Positions 39,696 to 48,530 of a stretch of 64,000 bases of DNA are shown here, piece after piece (within the stretch, counting starts at the first letter, position 1; every line of letters starts with the position of its first letter). The DNA lies in NCBI GenBank assembly GCA_964553795.1, contig CAZKMR010000002.1:1-64000 (forward strand), written 5' to 3'. The notes below the pieces were generated by a model that was not told the origin of the DNA, searched no databases, and worked only from the letters and a program-made list of their open reading frames with translations. A program made the translations under genes and the position numbers. Source of the stretch: JADLHS01 sp964553795. Lineage in GTDB: Bacteria > Verrucomicrobiota > Verrucomicrobiia > Limisphaerales > JADLHS01.

Positions 39696-41891
39696 TCAAT
39701 GCGCTTTGGCGACCGCGCGCGCGTCCGTCGCTACCAGAAATTCCGTCGAACTGGTCACACCGCTCTTCTCCAGCCGATTGCGCCAGGCAAACGTCAGCGC
39801 TTTCACGGTCAATTCCGCCGGCAGAATCGGTTTCGCGATCAAATCATTTCCTCCGCAGAACGCGGCGCGCGCGCGCGCCGGACCATCGTATTGCCCGGTG
39901 ACAAATACCACGGGCGTCTGGGCATTGACCGAAGTTTGCCGGATGTTGGCGCAGGCCGTGAATCCGTCCATGCGCGGCATATACACATCCATAAAAATCA
40001 AATCGAACGGTTTGGCTGTCGCCAATGACACTGCGGCCTCTCCGTTCTCGGCGGCCGCCGGTTTGTCGAACGCATTCTGGAGCGCACCAACAACGGCGCG
40101 ACGCGAAACCAAGTCATCGTCAACCACCAACAGTCGCAACGGCGTCGTATCCCAGCGATCACTTCGCCGGGCCGACACATGAAAATCATCCCACAACGCC
40201 AACGCATTGTGCAGTGTCGCCAGCGCGGACGAGGTCCAATGCTTCGGATGCTTGAGCAGCTTTTTGGTCAAACCATCCAGCGCCACCTGAAGTTGCCGGA
40301 GCGGTTGAATCACGACGGGCGACTGCGTTTGCGTCAGGGATTTCATGGCGACGTAGAATGCCGCCAAAGCTTCCTGGCGCGCCGGCGCCGTCTGCGCCGT
40401 CGCGACGGCGTGGAATTTTTCCGGCAATAAGCCGAGATGCGTCGTCGCGCGCATTGCAAATACTTCCGCCAGATTTTCGTCCGGAACTGCGGCGGCGGAT
40501 TGGTGGTCGCCGGTCGGCTGATCGCTGACCGCTGGCGCCGTCGTCGCGGGATTGCCGCGGAATGCATGGGTGGTTTCCACGCGATCCGTTGCGGGGGCGA
40601 CCACCGCGCTGGCCAGCAAACGCCGCCCCAAAGCGAGCGTCAACGCTTTCACAGTGATTTCAAATGTGAGGAACGGTTTACCCAACAGATCAGCCCCGCC
40701 GCTCAACAGAGATTGCGCTCGCGCTTCGTAGTCGTTCATCCCCGTGACAAACACGACGGGTGTATTGCGGTTTGCTTTCGTCTCGTGAATTCTCTCGCAC
40801 AATTCGAATCCGTCCATGCCGGCCATTTGCACGTCGAGAAAAATGACGTCGTAAGAATGCTCCGTTGCCAACGCGAGTGCCGTCGCGCCGTCTTCGGCGA
40901 CATCCGGTCGCGCCAACGCCTTTTGCAGCGACATGGCCACCGCAGTGCGACTGACCAGATCGTCGTCCACCGCGAGGAACTTCAACGGCGGATGGTTCAG
41001 GAGGTCTTTGCGGATGTCGGGCCGGCACAACTCGCCGAGCAACTCAGTCGCCGCCGTCACCGTGCGCAAAGTGGAGCGCGTGACGTTGCCGGCTTTGTCG
41101 GTCAATTGTTTGAGCAAACCCGCGAGCGCACAGGTCATTTGCCACGCAGGAAGCAAACCCGGCGCTCCAATCTCGTTCTTGAACGCCTGCATTTCGCGAC
41201 CGAGGTCGGCAAGTATCCGGCGCCGCGCGCCGTCGTCGTTGCTGCGCTCAATTTGTTCCAACAACGAACGCTGTCCGGCCAACAATCGGCTCAAGTCGAC
41301 TGGAGCCAAGGCCCCGCCAACGCCGTCCGCTCGGGCCTCAGACTGAGTCGGGACGCTGGGGCCAGCCTGAAAACTGGCGACAAACGCGGCAAAGGCCTCG
41401 TCCTCGGAGCGAACCCGATTGAGCGCGTCAGCCGCCGGGCCTGACTCGGTCAGCGGATTGAGTTTGCGCACGGCTTTATTGAAGAGCGCCGGCGCGACCA
41501 GGCGCAGAATCACCACGAAGCTGAGAACCATTGCCGCCAGCAGCAGCAATCCCTGACGAAACAACGCCGCAGAAAGATTCTCGGCTTTGGCCACTGGCGC
41601 CGCCGGCTCCACGTAGCGGCGCGTAAAAGCGATTGGTACGTCATCTCCGACAGCGTCTTTAATGGAAATCCGTTTGCGAAACTGCTCTTGTCGTTCGCGC
41701 GCGGCTTCGCGTTTCTTTTCCTGCTGGTAAAAATCGATGGGAACGAATTTTTCCGACTCAATCGAGAAAGGATCAGGCGCGACCGTTACGGGTGGGTCAG
41801 GTTCAGTTCCAGCGCCACCCACCGCAATCCCCAGCAGACCGGCAGCAATCAGCAGCTTCGCCCAACCGGTGATGATGGTGGTGCGCGTCAT
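39696..41891 (-). CDS. membrane protein with two receiver (REC) domains
   Basis: 731 residues from the ATG at 41889-41891; a start 24 codons upstream would overlap the PilX-like gene. An N-terminal hydrophobic stretch (LLIAAGLLGIAVGG, signal or anchor) is followed by a periplasmic part and a second membrane helix (LLLLAAMVLSFVVILRLVAPAL, about 114-136). The cytoplasmic part is a twofold repeat of a helical segment plus a receiver domain: FLAVDDDLVSRTAV with phospho-Asp near 353 and LLVVDDDLVSRRAV with phospho-Asp near 635, each with its Lys (LLGKPF, LIAKPI). No kinase, HPt or output domain. Same strand as the pilin genes, 40 bases downstream. Confidence 0.82.
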   Translation of the reverse strand: MTRTTIITGWAKLLIAAGLLGIAVGGAGTEPDPPVTVAPDPFSIESEKFVPIDFYQQEKKREAARERQEQFRKRISIKDAVGDDVPIAFTRRYVEPAAPVAKAENLSAALFRQGLLLLAAMVLSFVVILRLVAPALFNKAVRKLNPLTESGPAADALNRVRSEDEAFAAFVASFQAGPSVPTQSEARADGVGGALAPVDLSRLLAGQRSLLEQIERSNDDGARRRILADLGREMQAFKNEIGAPGLLPAWQMTCALAGLLKQLTDKAGNVTRSTLRTVTAATELLGELCRPDIRKDLLNHPPLKFLAVDDDLVSRTAVAMSLQKALARPDVAEDGATALALATEHSYDVIFLDVQMAGMDGFELCERIHETKANRNTPVVFVTGMNDYEARAQSLLSGGADLLGKPFLTFEITVKALTLALGRRLLASAVVAPATDRVETTHAFRGNPATTAPAVSDQPTGDHQSAAAVPDENLAEVFAMRATTHLGLLPEKFHAVATAQTAPARQEALAAFYVAMKSLTQTQSPVVIQPLRQLQVALDGLTKKLLKHPKHWTSSALATLHNALALWDDFHVSARRSDRWDTTPLRLLVVDDDLVSRRAVVGALQNAFDKPAAAENGEAAVSLATAKPFDLIFMDVYMPRMDGFTACANIRQTSVNAQTPVVFVTGQYDGPARARAAFCGGNDLIAKPILPAELTVKALTFAWRNRLEKSGVTSSTEFLVATDARAVAKAH

Positions 41892-41931
41892 AGGATGCGT
41901 GCGAGCCAGCCAGGCGTCGCTGGCGGCGCGA

Positions 41932-43662
41932 CTATGGGCTGGCCGCAGCGTAGTTTTGGCCATCAGGCACAGTTGCCCACCGCCCCCGGCCCACTCGCAA
42001 CAAGCTGGGGGTTAGCGGCGGCAGTTTGTTGGGATCGTTGAAATTCAGATCGAATGCCCAATCGCGCCGCGGCGCCGAATACACGCCGCTTTTGCCCCAG
42101 ACATTGGTGGCGTACTGGCTGGGAAACATCTTCACCATCGAACCGTTGTAGGTGAGCGCGTTGGCCGCGCCCCAGGATTCCAAAAAGCGCGGAAAGTTTT
42201 CCATGCCACCGCTGTATTGTCCGTAGGTGGTCTCCACTACTCCGGTCAACAATGCCGCATTGACCGTCGTGGGCAAGGCATTGCGCGTGCCGCTGGTGCT
42301 GTTGGCATCGAGCCAGGCCACCGAGAGAAAGGTGACGGCATCAGCCACGAGGGAGGCGGGCTTGGTGGTTGAGGTGTTCGCCGTGGCGAGATTCAGCACG
42401 TTGGTTTGGTTGTAGTGTCCCAGCACATAAAGCGGCCGCGCCGTGGCAACGGTCAGTCCGCGCGAGGGAAGAGTCATGCCATTGCGAACTCGCACCGCCG
42501 CCAACTCCGTACCCGGCAACGTGCGCCGATCGAGCACATAAACCGATGACAAGTCCCGCGAACCCAGGGCGACTCGCAGCGTATTATTCGTTTCACTCCA
42601 CGCCTTGAGTGCGCCGATGTCGAGGTCCACCGGGCGAACCGTTTTTTCCTCGCGCGCGTCGCGAAAACTATTGGTCAGCGTCACGTAGCTCAGCACCTGA
42701 TTTGTGGGAATGGTTGTGGAAAAGTTGTTGAACCGGCCACTGGATGCGGTGACGCTCGCATTCGACACGACGATAATCAGGTCAGCCTGGTTGTAATAAC
42801 GCAGCCGCCCCAAGGGCGAGTTGGGATCTTCACCCGCGATCGGCGGGTGAATGATTTCGCGAATGGCTTCGGGAGTATTAGTCGTGCCGATGGGCAGCGT
42901 CATCGCAGGAACCGGCGACTCTTTCAGCGCCTGATAGACCGTCGTCCCATAAGGCGGCGTGCGGGTGTCCAATGGATGGCGCGCATACAGAATATTTACC
43001 GAAGACGTGACATCTGATTGAAACGTCAGGTCGCTGATGGGGGCCACGTAAAGCGTTCCGTTGGCATGTACGCGGCCGTTGATGATCAGGGGCTGACCGT
43101 TTTGGATCTCCATGTCGGCCGAGCCGTACATCGCAAACTGAAACACCGGAATACGGGTCAATTGCACCTCTTGCAACACCCCCCCACCGACATTCTGATA
43201 GGTGGCGGACTCGCGCGCGTGCGCCACAATCGTATAAGTGGAAACGAATCCGCGCAGACCCGAGTACGCGGAATTCAGTACGACATAATTTGTCGCAATG
43301 CTGCTTTGCACATGAACGCGGCCGGATTGCCCGGCGCCGTTGTCAAACGCCCACTGCGCCCAATAGGCTGAGTCCGCGCTCGTCGGCACGGTTTGCCGAT
43401 AAGTCGCAAGATTGTCCAACACCAGCTTTTCGCCACCGGACAAGTAATCGCGGGTCATTTGGCTTAACACTTTTTCAGTCGCCGCTTCGGCGGCCGCCAC
43501 CGCGCGGGTGTATTGAATGCTGCGGTGTGTCAACCGGGTGCTGGTGGCGGACCACGTCATCGCACTGGCCAGGATGGCGAGCGCGATTCCCATCATGATC
43601 ATCGTCAACATCAACGCGCTGCCCGCGGCGCGGCGCGAGGGTTTGGAAGAAAACAGTTTCAT
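41932..43662 (-). CDS. PilX-like pilus assembly protein
   Basis: 576 residues. After a basic head an N-terminal helix (GSALMLTMIMMGIALAILAS) of the PilX/type IV pilin class is seen, followed by SIQYTRAVAAAEAATEKVL, the usual coil of PilX. No canonical Gly-Phe-Thr-Leu-Ile-Glu site. The remaining ~500 residues are Ser/Thr/Asn-rich, with beta character and a VSSVNIL-like passage typical of exported structural proteins, and are much longer than PilX of proteobacteria (about 200). It probably sits at the pilus tip or cell surface. It follows the PilW-like gene by six bases. Confidence 0.75.
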   Translation of the reverse strand: MKLFSSKPSRRAAGSALMLTMIMMGIALAILASAMTWSATSTRLTHRSIQYTRAVAAAEAATEKVLSQMTRDYLSGGEKLVLDNLATYRQTVPTSADSAYWAQWAFDNGAGQSGRVHVQSSIATNYVVLNSAYSGLRGFVSTYTIVAHARESATYQNVGGGVLQEVQLTRIPVFQFAMYGSADMEIQNGQPLIINGRVHANGTLYVAPISDLTFQSDVTSSVNILYARHPLDTRTPPYGTTVYQALKESPVPAMTLPIGTTNTPEAIREIIHPPIAGEDPNSPLGRLRYYNQADLIIVVSNASVTASSGRFNNFSTTIPTNQVLSYVTLTNSFRDAREEKTVRPVDLDIGALKAWSETNNTLRVALGSRDLSSVYVLDRRTLPGTELAAVRVRNGMTLPSRGLTVATARPLYVLGHYNQTNVLNLATANTSTTKPASLVADAVTFLSVAWLDANSTSGTRNALPTTVNAALLTGVVETTYGQYSGGMENFPRFLESWGAANALTYNGSMVKMFPSQYATNVWGKSGVYSAPRRDWAFDLNFNDPNKLPPLTPSLLRVGRGRWATVPDGQNYAAASP

Positions 43663-43666
43663 ATCG

Positions 43667-44260
43667 TCAAAGCGCGCGGCGCGTCACCGCGGTTTCCAGT
43701 TTGTAATAATCCGCCGCCTGCATGTGTCGCGGCGCCTGGAAGAATTCAAGTTTCAGATGGACTACCCGGTTGTTCTGGCTGTTGGTCAATACCTGGCCCA
43801 GATGATTCTGCGCCCGAAACGCAATGGTGTTCGTGACGGACTCTGCCAGAATGGTGGCCGAGCCGGGCGTGCTGGTGGTGCGCCGGAAGGTTTGATCCGA
43901 CGGATTGATGAAGTAGATGATGAAATTGGCGGCGTTAGTCGTCGGGTAAATCAGCAATCCGTTGCCTTGCTGCGTCTCGCCGTCCAACAGCGCGGCAAAC
44001 GTGCCGTTCTTCACATTACCGATCACCGACGAGCGGCAGGTGCGCACTTCGTTGGCCAGATTGCCGATCAACTGCCGGGCGTCCGCCGTCGCGTTGAGTT
44101 TGGTTTCCGTGATGCGAAACATGCTCAACCCGAAGAGGTGCGCGAAGATGACTCCGCCCACCAGGAACAGAAACACCGTCATGGCAATCATCAATTCGAC
44201 CAACGTGTAACCACGGGAGCGACGGTTGCCGTGAGGAATGGTTGCGGTGACAAGTTTCAT
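43667..44260 (-). CDS. PilW-like minor pilin
   Basis: 197 residues. The prepilin cleavage and methylation site is clear: RRSRGYTLVELMIAMTVFLF, cut after Gly, with Glu at position 5 of the mature protein. A head domain of about 150 residues follows with LIGNLANEVRTCRSSVIGNV. Minor pilins of this type start assembly of type IV pili or pseudopili. It overlaps the PilV-like gene by four bases (ATGA), and the PilX-like gene follows, making a compact V-W-X group on the minus strand. Confidence 0.85.
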   Translation of the reverse strand: MKLVTATIPHGNRRSRGYTLVELMIAMTVFLFLVGGVIFAHLFGLSMFRITETKLNATADARQLIGNLANEVRTCRSSVIGNVKNGTFAALLDGETQQGNGLLIYPTTNAANFIIYFINPSDQTFRRTTSTPGSATILAESVTNTIAFRAQNHLGQVLTNSQNNRVVHLKLEFFQAPRHMQAADYYKLETAVTRRAL

Positions 44261-44721
44261 TGGTCAGGAGCGCGACAGGTTTCGACAGTGTTGGTTGCCT
44301 GGATGCCGCGAAATTGCCAGACGCAGTCCACACGAATGCGCTTCAACGGCGGAGTGCTGGAGACCGTGGTGATGGTTGTGTCCACCGTCGCTTCGACCAC
44401 GCCCTTGCCGTCGCCCGATAAATCCAGTGTGACGGTTCGGCTGGGAAAATTGGAGGACACCAGTTGATCCACCGCCGGCCAACTCGCCAAATCCCACTTG
44501 GCACTACGCGTTTCCTCGAGTCGTTCCATCGCGCGCGCGCTGGCGGCCAGATGCAGCCCGGCCTTTTCCGCCGAGGTTGTGCAATACACGTAACCGCGAA
44601 CAATCCCACTCACCGCAAGCGCAGTGATGAACATCGCGATGACCACTTCGGCCAAAGTCAAACCGGCACATGCCCGCACTTTGCTTCGCGCGGATGTCCG
44701 GGATTGGAGGTGCATTTTCAT
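44257..44721 (-). CDS. PilV-like minor pilin
   Basis: 154 residues. The prepilin site is RACAGLTLAEVVIAMFITAL (cleavage after Gly, Glu five residues on). A Cys pair lies in the head domain (VDCVWQF and TCRAPDQ at the end). It is the first gene of the leftward minor pilin group V-W-X. The role is to prime or cap a type IV pilus or type II pseudopilus. No main pilin or motor gene is adjacent, but a GspE/PilT-type ATPase begins at the far right of the window. Confidence 0.85.
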   Translation of the reverse strand: MKMHLQSRTSARSKVRACAGLTLAEVVIAMFITALAVSGIVRGYVYCTTSAEKAGLHLAASARAMERLEETRSAKWDLASWPAVDQLVSSNFPSRTVTLDLSGDGKGVVEATVDTTITTVSSTPPLKRIRVDCVWQFRGIQATNTVETCRAPDQ

Positions 44722-45085
44722 TCGGACACGTCTGTTTCGTAGCGCTTTAACCGACTGAACAAGTTGAGTTAGTGCGCCTCAAACGTCACCAAACCAGCAG
44801 CTTTATGGCCAACGGACATACCCAGGCTGCCCCGGGGCGATGCCACCACCCTGCTCACTCCTTCCACTTCAACAGCGTAAACTGCTATTTACAGACGTTT
44901 TGCAGTGCAACACCGCATCGCCAACGACCAGACTGCGTCATCCAACCAGAGTAAAAAGTTGCCGCGCTGCCAGACGAACTGCTTTCGCCAGCCTCAGAAT
45001 AAGACACTTGATGGAAGACGTTTCAGTCCGGGTAAGTCGCAAACCGAAACCATAAGCCGACAAATGGCTCCCCCGGTTGAAAATG
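44722..45085. other. gene-free stretch between minor pilin genes and ppdK terminator
   Basis: 364 bases without a credible coding frame on either strand. It must hold the promoter of the leftward pilin group. No known riboswitch could be recognised by eye and no repeats stand out. Confidence 0.55.
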
Positions 45086-45117
45086 AAAAAGCCGCCCCGG
45101 CACTACCGGAGCGGCTT
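45086..45117 (-). terminator. terminator of ppdK
   Basis: AAAGCCGC and GCGGCTTT together with CCGG/CCGG form a stem around CACTA. On the minus strand it is followed by TTTTTC, 26 bases past the ppdK stop, as expected for a Rho-independent terminator. Confidence 0.85.
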
Positions 45118-45142
45118 TGAATCGTTCTCTAAGAATAGCGGC

Positions 45143-47890
45143 TTACTTCTTTTTCGTCGCCTTCGCTTTGCGCTTTTCTTCGATGGCCGCTTGAGCAGCC
45201 GCCAGACGCGCAACCGGCACGCGATACGGCGAGCAGCTCACGTAGGTCAATCCCACGCGATGGCAGAATTTCACCGAATCGGGATCGCCACCGTGTTCAC
45301 CGCAGATGCCGAGCTTGATGCCAGGGCGCGTCTTGTTGCCCTTCTCTGCCGCGATCTGCACGAGCTGACCGACGCCAGTCTGATCAATCGAGGCGAACGG
45401 ATTCTTCTTCACGATTTCGTTTTCGGTGTAAGCACCGAGGAACGAACCGGAGTCATCGCGCGACATGCCGAGGCAGGTTTGCGTGAGGTCGTTCGTGCCG
45501 AAGCTGAAGAACTCCGCCGTCTGCGCGATTTCATCCGCCGTGAGTGCGCCGCGCGGAATTTCGATCATCGTGCCGACGCTGTAAGCGACCTTCACGCGCT
45601 TCTCCTTCTGCACCTGAGCCGCGACTTCGTGAACGATGGCGACTTGCAGGTCGAGTTCTTTCTTGAAGCCGACGAGCGGGATCATGATTTCCGGCTTGGC
45701 TTTGAAGCCTTCCTTCGTCGCGTCAGCAGCGGCTTCGAGCACGGCGCGCGCTTGCATGCGCGTGATTTCCGGATACTTGATGCCGAGACGGCAACCGCGG
45801 AAACCGAGCATCGGGTTGAACTCATGCAGTTCATGCACGCGAGCCATGATTTTTTCCACCGGGATGCCGAGCTTCTTGGACAAGTCCAATTGCTGCTCCT
45901 TGGCATGCGGGAGGAATTCGTGCAGCGGCGGATCGAGGAAACGAATCGTGGCCGGGTAACCCTTGAGCGCTTTGAAGATGCCGTGGAAGTCATCGCGTTG
46001 ATACGGCAACAACTTGGCCAGAGCCGCTTCGCGCGCTTCGAGGCTGTCCGCCAGAATCATTTCGCGCATCGCATCAATGCGATCGCCTTCGAAGAACATG
46101 TGTTCCGTGCGGGTCAGGCCGATGCCCACCGCGCCAAATGCGATCGCTTGCGCAGTCTGCTCCGGCGTGTCGGCGTTGGTGCGGACCGCGAGGCGCGTGG
46201 CCTTTTTGCACCAGTTCATCAACTGCACGTAGTTCTTATACTTCTCGGTTTTTTGTGCCGCGGTATCGTTGTTCAGCAAGCCAGTGATGATTTCGGACGG
46301 AGCGGTCTTGATTTGACCGGCGTAAACGAGACCTGCCGTGCCGTCAATCGAGAGGAAGTCGCCTTCCTTGAACGTCTGGCCATCAATGAACGCCGTCTTG
46401 GTGTCGTAGTTGATTTGCACAGCGGCGGCGCCACAAACGCAAACCTTACCCATCTGCCGGGCCACGAGTGCCGCGTGCGAAGAAACACCGCCGCGTGCCG
46501 TGAGAATACCTTCGGCGGCGATCATGCCACGCAAATCTTCGGGTGACGTTTCAACGCGAACGAGCAAAACCTTCTCACCCTTTTCCGAGGCAACCACCGC
46601 GCGATCGGCGTTGAAATAAATTTTGCCTGTGGCTGCGCCAGGACCGGCCGGCAATCCGGTCGCGATGACTTTGGCTTTCTTCACTTCGCTGAGATCAAAA
46701 ATCGGCGCGAGCAATTGCTCCAACTGATCCGCCGGGTTGCGCATGATCGCCGTTTCCCAATCAATCAGTTTTTCCTTCACCATGTCGGCGGCGAACTTGA
46801 GCGCGGCAGCCGCGGTGCGTTTGCCGTTGCGGGTTTGCAGCATGAACAACTTGCCTTCCTGCACGGTGAATTCGATGTCCTGCACGTCCTTGAAATGCTT
46901 TTCCAGGATCTTGCGAACGTTCATCAATTCCTTGTAGCTCGCGGGCATCTGGTCCTTGAGCTTCGCCACCGGCTCCGGAGTGCGCACGCCGGCGACGACG
47001 TCTTCGCCCTGCGCGTTGATGAGAAACTCGCCGTAGAATTCATTGGTGCCGTTGGCCGGATTACGCGTGAACGCCACGCCGGAACCAGAAGTTTCGCCCG
47101 TATTGCCGAACACCATTGCCTGCACGTTGACGGCCGTGCCCCATTCCGACGGGATGTTGTATTTGCGACGATAAACGATCGCGCGATCGTTCATCCATGA
47201 ACCGAACACCGCACCCGCGGCACCAAGCAACTGATCCCACGGATTGCTCGGGAAAGATTTTCCGGTGCGTTCCAGCACCAGAATCTTGAAGCGCTTCACC
47301 AGTTCCTGCTGGTCTTCCGCCGTGAGTTTGGAGTCTTCGATATCGGCGTGATATTTCTCGTGTTTGAAAGCATGAATGACAGTTTCGAACGGTTCGTGAT
47401 CTTCGTTCTCGCGCTTCTGCACGCCGAGCACCACGTCGCCGTACATCTGAATGAAGCGACGATAACAGTCCCACGCGAAACGTTCGTTGCCGGTCGCTTT
47501 AACGAGCGCGAGCACGGTCTGATCGTTCAAGCCGAGGTTCAAAATTGTGTCCATCATGCCGGGCATGGAATCGCGGGCGCCGGAACGAACGGCCACCAAC
47601 AGCGGCATGCCCGAGGTGGCGCCGAATTTCGTGCCCATGATTTTTTCCATGTTGGCAACGCCGGCTTCCATCTGGGAACGGAGTTCCTTGGGATACGTTC
47701 TCTTGTGCGCGTAGTAGTAAGTGCAGACTTCAGTAGTGATGGTGAAGCCGGGAGGCACGGGCAAGCCGATGCGCGTCATTTCGGCAAGATTCGCGCCTTT
47801 GCCGCCCAGCAGGGCTTTCATGCTGCCGTCGCCGTCAGCTTTTTTGTTACCCCACGTGTAAACGTATTTGGTTGATTTTGATTTAGCCAT
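45143..47890 (-). CDS. ppdK: pyruvate, phosphate dikinase
   Basis: 915 residues, standard length. N-terminal ATP-grasp part: LLGGKGANLAEMTRIGLPVP, AVRSGARDSMPGMMDTILNL, NIPSEWGTAVNVQAMVFGN. The central phospho-His domain shows LTARGGVSSHAALVARQMGK with the catalytic His, and the C-terminal PEP-binding barrel has GIGLTRTEHMFFEGDRI, IEIPRGALTADEIA and GICGEHGGDP with the catalytic Cys. It interconverts pyruvate, ATP and phosphate with PEP, AMP and PPi. Transcribed alone. It shares the PEP/PPi node with the PPi-type PEPCK-like gene 11 kb away. Confidence 0.97.
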   Translation of the reverse strand: MAKSKSTKYVYTWGNKKADGDGSMKALLGGKGANLAEMTRIGLPVPPGFTITTEVCTYYYAHKRTYPKELRSQMEAGVANMEKIMGTKFGATSGMPLLVAVRSGARDSMPGMMDTILNLGLNDQTVLALVKATGNERFAWDCYRRFIQMYGDVVLGVQKRENEDHEPFETVIHAFKHEKYHADIEDSKLTAEDQQELVKRFKILVLERTGKSFPSNPWDQLLGAAGAVFGSWMNDRAIVYRRKYNIPSEWGTAVNVQAMVFGNTGETSGSGVAFTRNPANGTNEFYGEFLINAQGEDVVAGVRTPEPVAKLKDQMPASYKELMNVRKILEKHFKDVQDIEFTVQEGKLFMLQTRNGKRTAAAALKFAADMVKEKLIDWETAIMRNPADQLEQLLAPIFDLSEVKKAKVIATGLPAGPGAATGKIYFNADRAVVASEKGEKVLLVRVETSPEDLRGMIAAEGILTARGGVSSHAALVARQMGKVCVCGAAAVQINYDTKTAFIDGQTFKEGDFLSIDGTAGLVYAGQIKTAPSEIITGLLNNDTAAQKTEKYKNYVQLMNWCKKATRLAVRTNADTPEQTAQAIAFGAVGIGLTRTEHMFFEGDRIDAMREMILADSLEAREAALAKLLPYQRDDFHGIFKALKGYPATIRFLDPPLHEFLPHAKEQQLDLSKKLGIPVEKIMARVHELHEFNPMLGFRGCRLGIKYPEITRMQARAVLEAAADATKEGFKAKPEIMIPLVGFKKELDLQVAIVHEVAAQVQKEKRVKVAYSVGTMIEIPRGALTADEIAQTAEFFSFGTNDLTQTCLGMSRDDSGSFLGAYTENEIVKKNPFASIDQTGVGQLVQIAAEKGNKTRPGIKLGICGEHGGDPDSVKFCHRVGLTYVSCSPYRVPVARLAAAQAAIEEKRKAKATKKK

Positions 47891-48017
47891 AAATGAGTTG
47901 GTTCAATGTCCGTCGCAAAACCGTGAAAACAGGCGGGGAGACTATCAGACAAGCAGTTGGAGTCAATGAATGAACCGGAGAAAAAAGCTGTGTTGATGCA
48001 CCGTTTAAGCAAAATAG

Positions 48018-48092
<75 letters not shown>

Positions 48093-48530
48093 ATCCTTGA
48101 GGCCCGGAAAGTTGATTCCACTGGTGACCGGCCAACAATCTTTGGCCCAATCTTTGGCCGAGTCACGACTGAAATCATCGAGTGCCGACGCCCAACGCGT
48201 GAAACGATACTCGACCCTCCCGCCATTCGGCAAGTCTGCAAAACGACCGTCATGATGCGAAGCCATCGCGATCGCCGCCAAAACCTAATTGCCATCCGAC
48301 CGATGACCGCTTGCTGCGTTATGTTGGACGCACGCCGAGGTAACGCGGCAAGGCGGTTGCTATGATGGTTTCGATGCAAATCTTTCATCGGCTGCGTTGC
48401 GACTCCCGATGGCCAATCCAAAGCGCAGCGCCGGAGGGTTTGCGCCGAATTTTGCCATGATTGACCAGCCTAAGATTCTGCGGGGCCGCGCTTGGCGCCG
48501 ACCGGGCCTTCCACCCATTGTTGTCATTAA
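48093..48530. other. gene-free stretch between tRNA-Met and ATP-grasp operon
   Basis: 438 bases without a convincing gene. Near the tRNA there is a 12-base tandem repeat, CAATCTTTGGCC twice (48134-48157 or so). The right end must hold the promoter of the long rightward operon. Possible remnants of an integrated element are discussed as a finding only. Confidence 0.5.

Noticed and set aside
44722..45085. Possible cyclic-di-GMP riboswitch upstream of the minor pilins
   Set aside because: The context would suit one, but the conserved GEMM core (GCAAACC with the GAAA tetraloop and CGCAAAGCC) could not be found on the minus strand.
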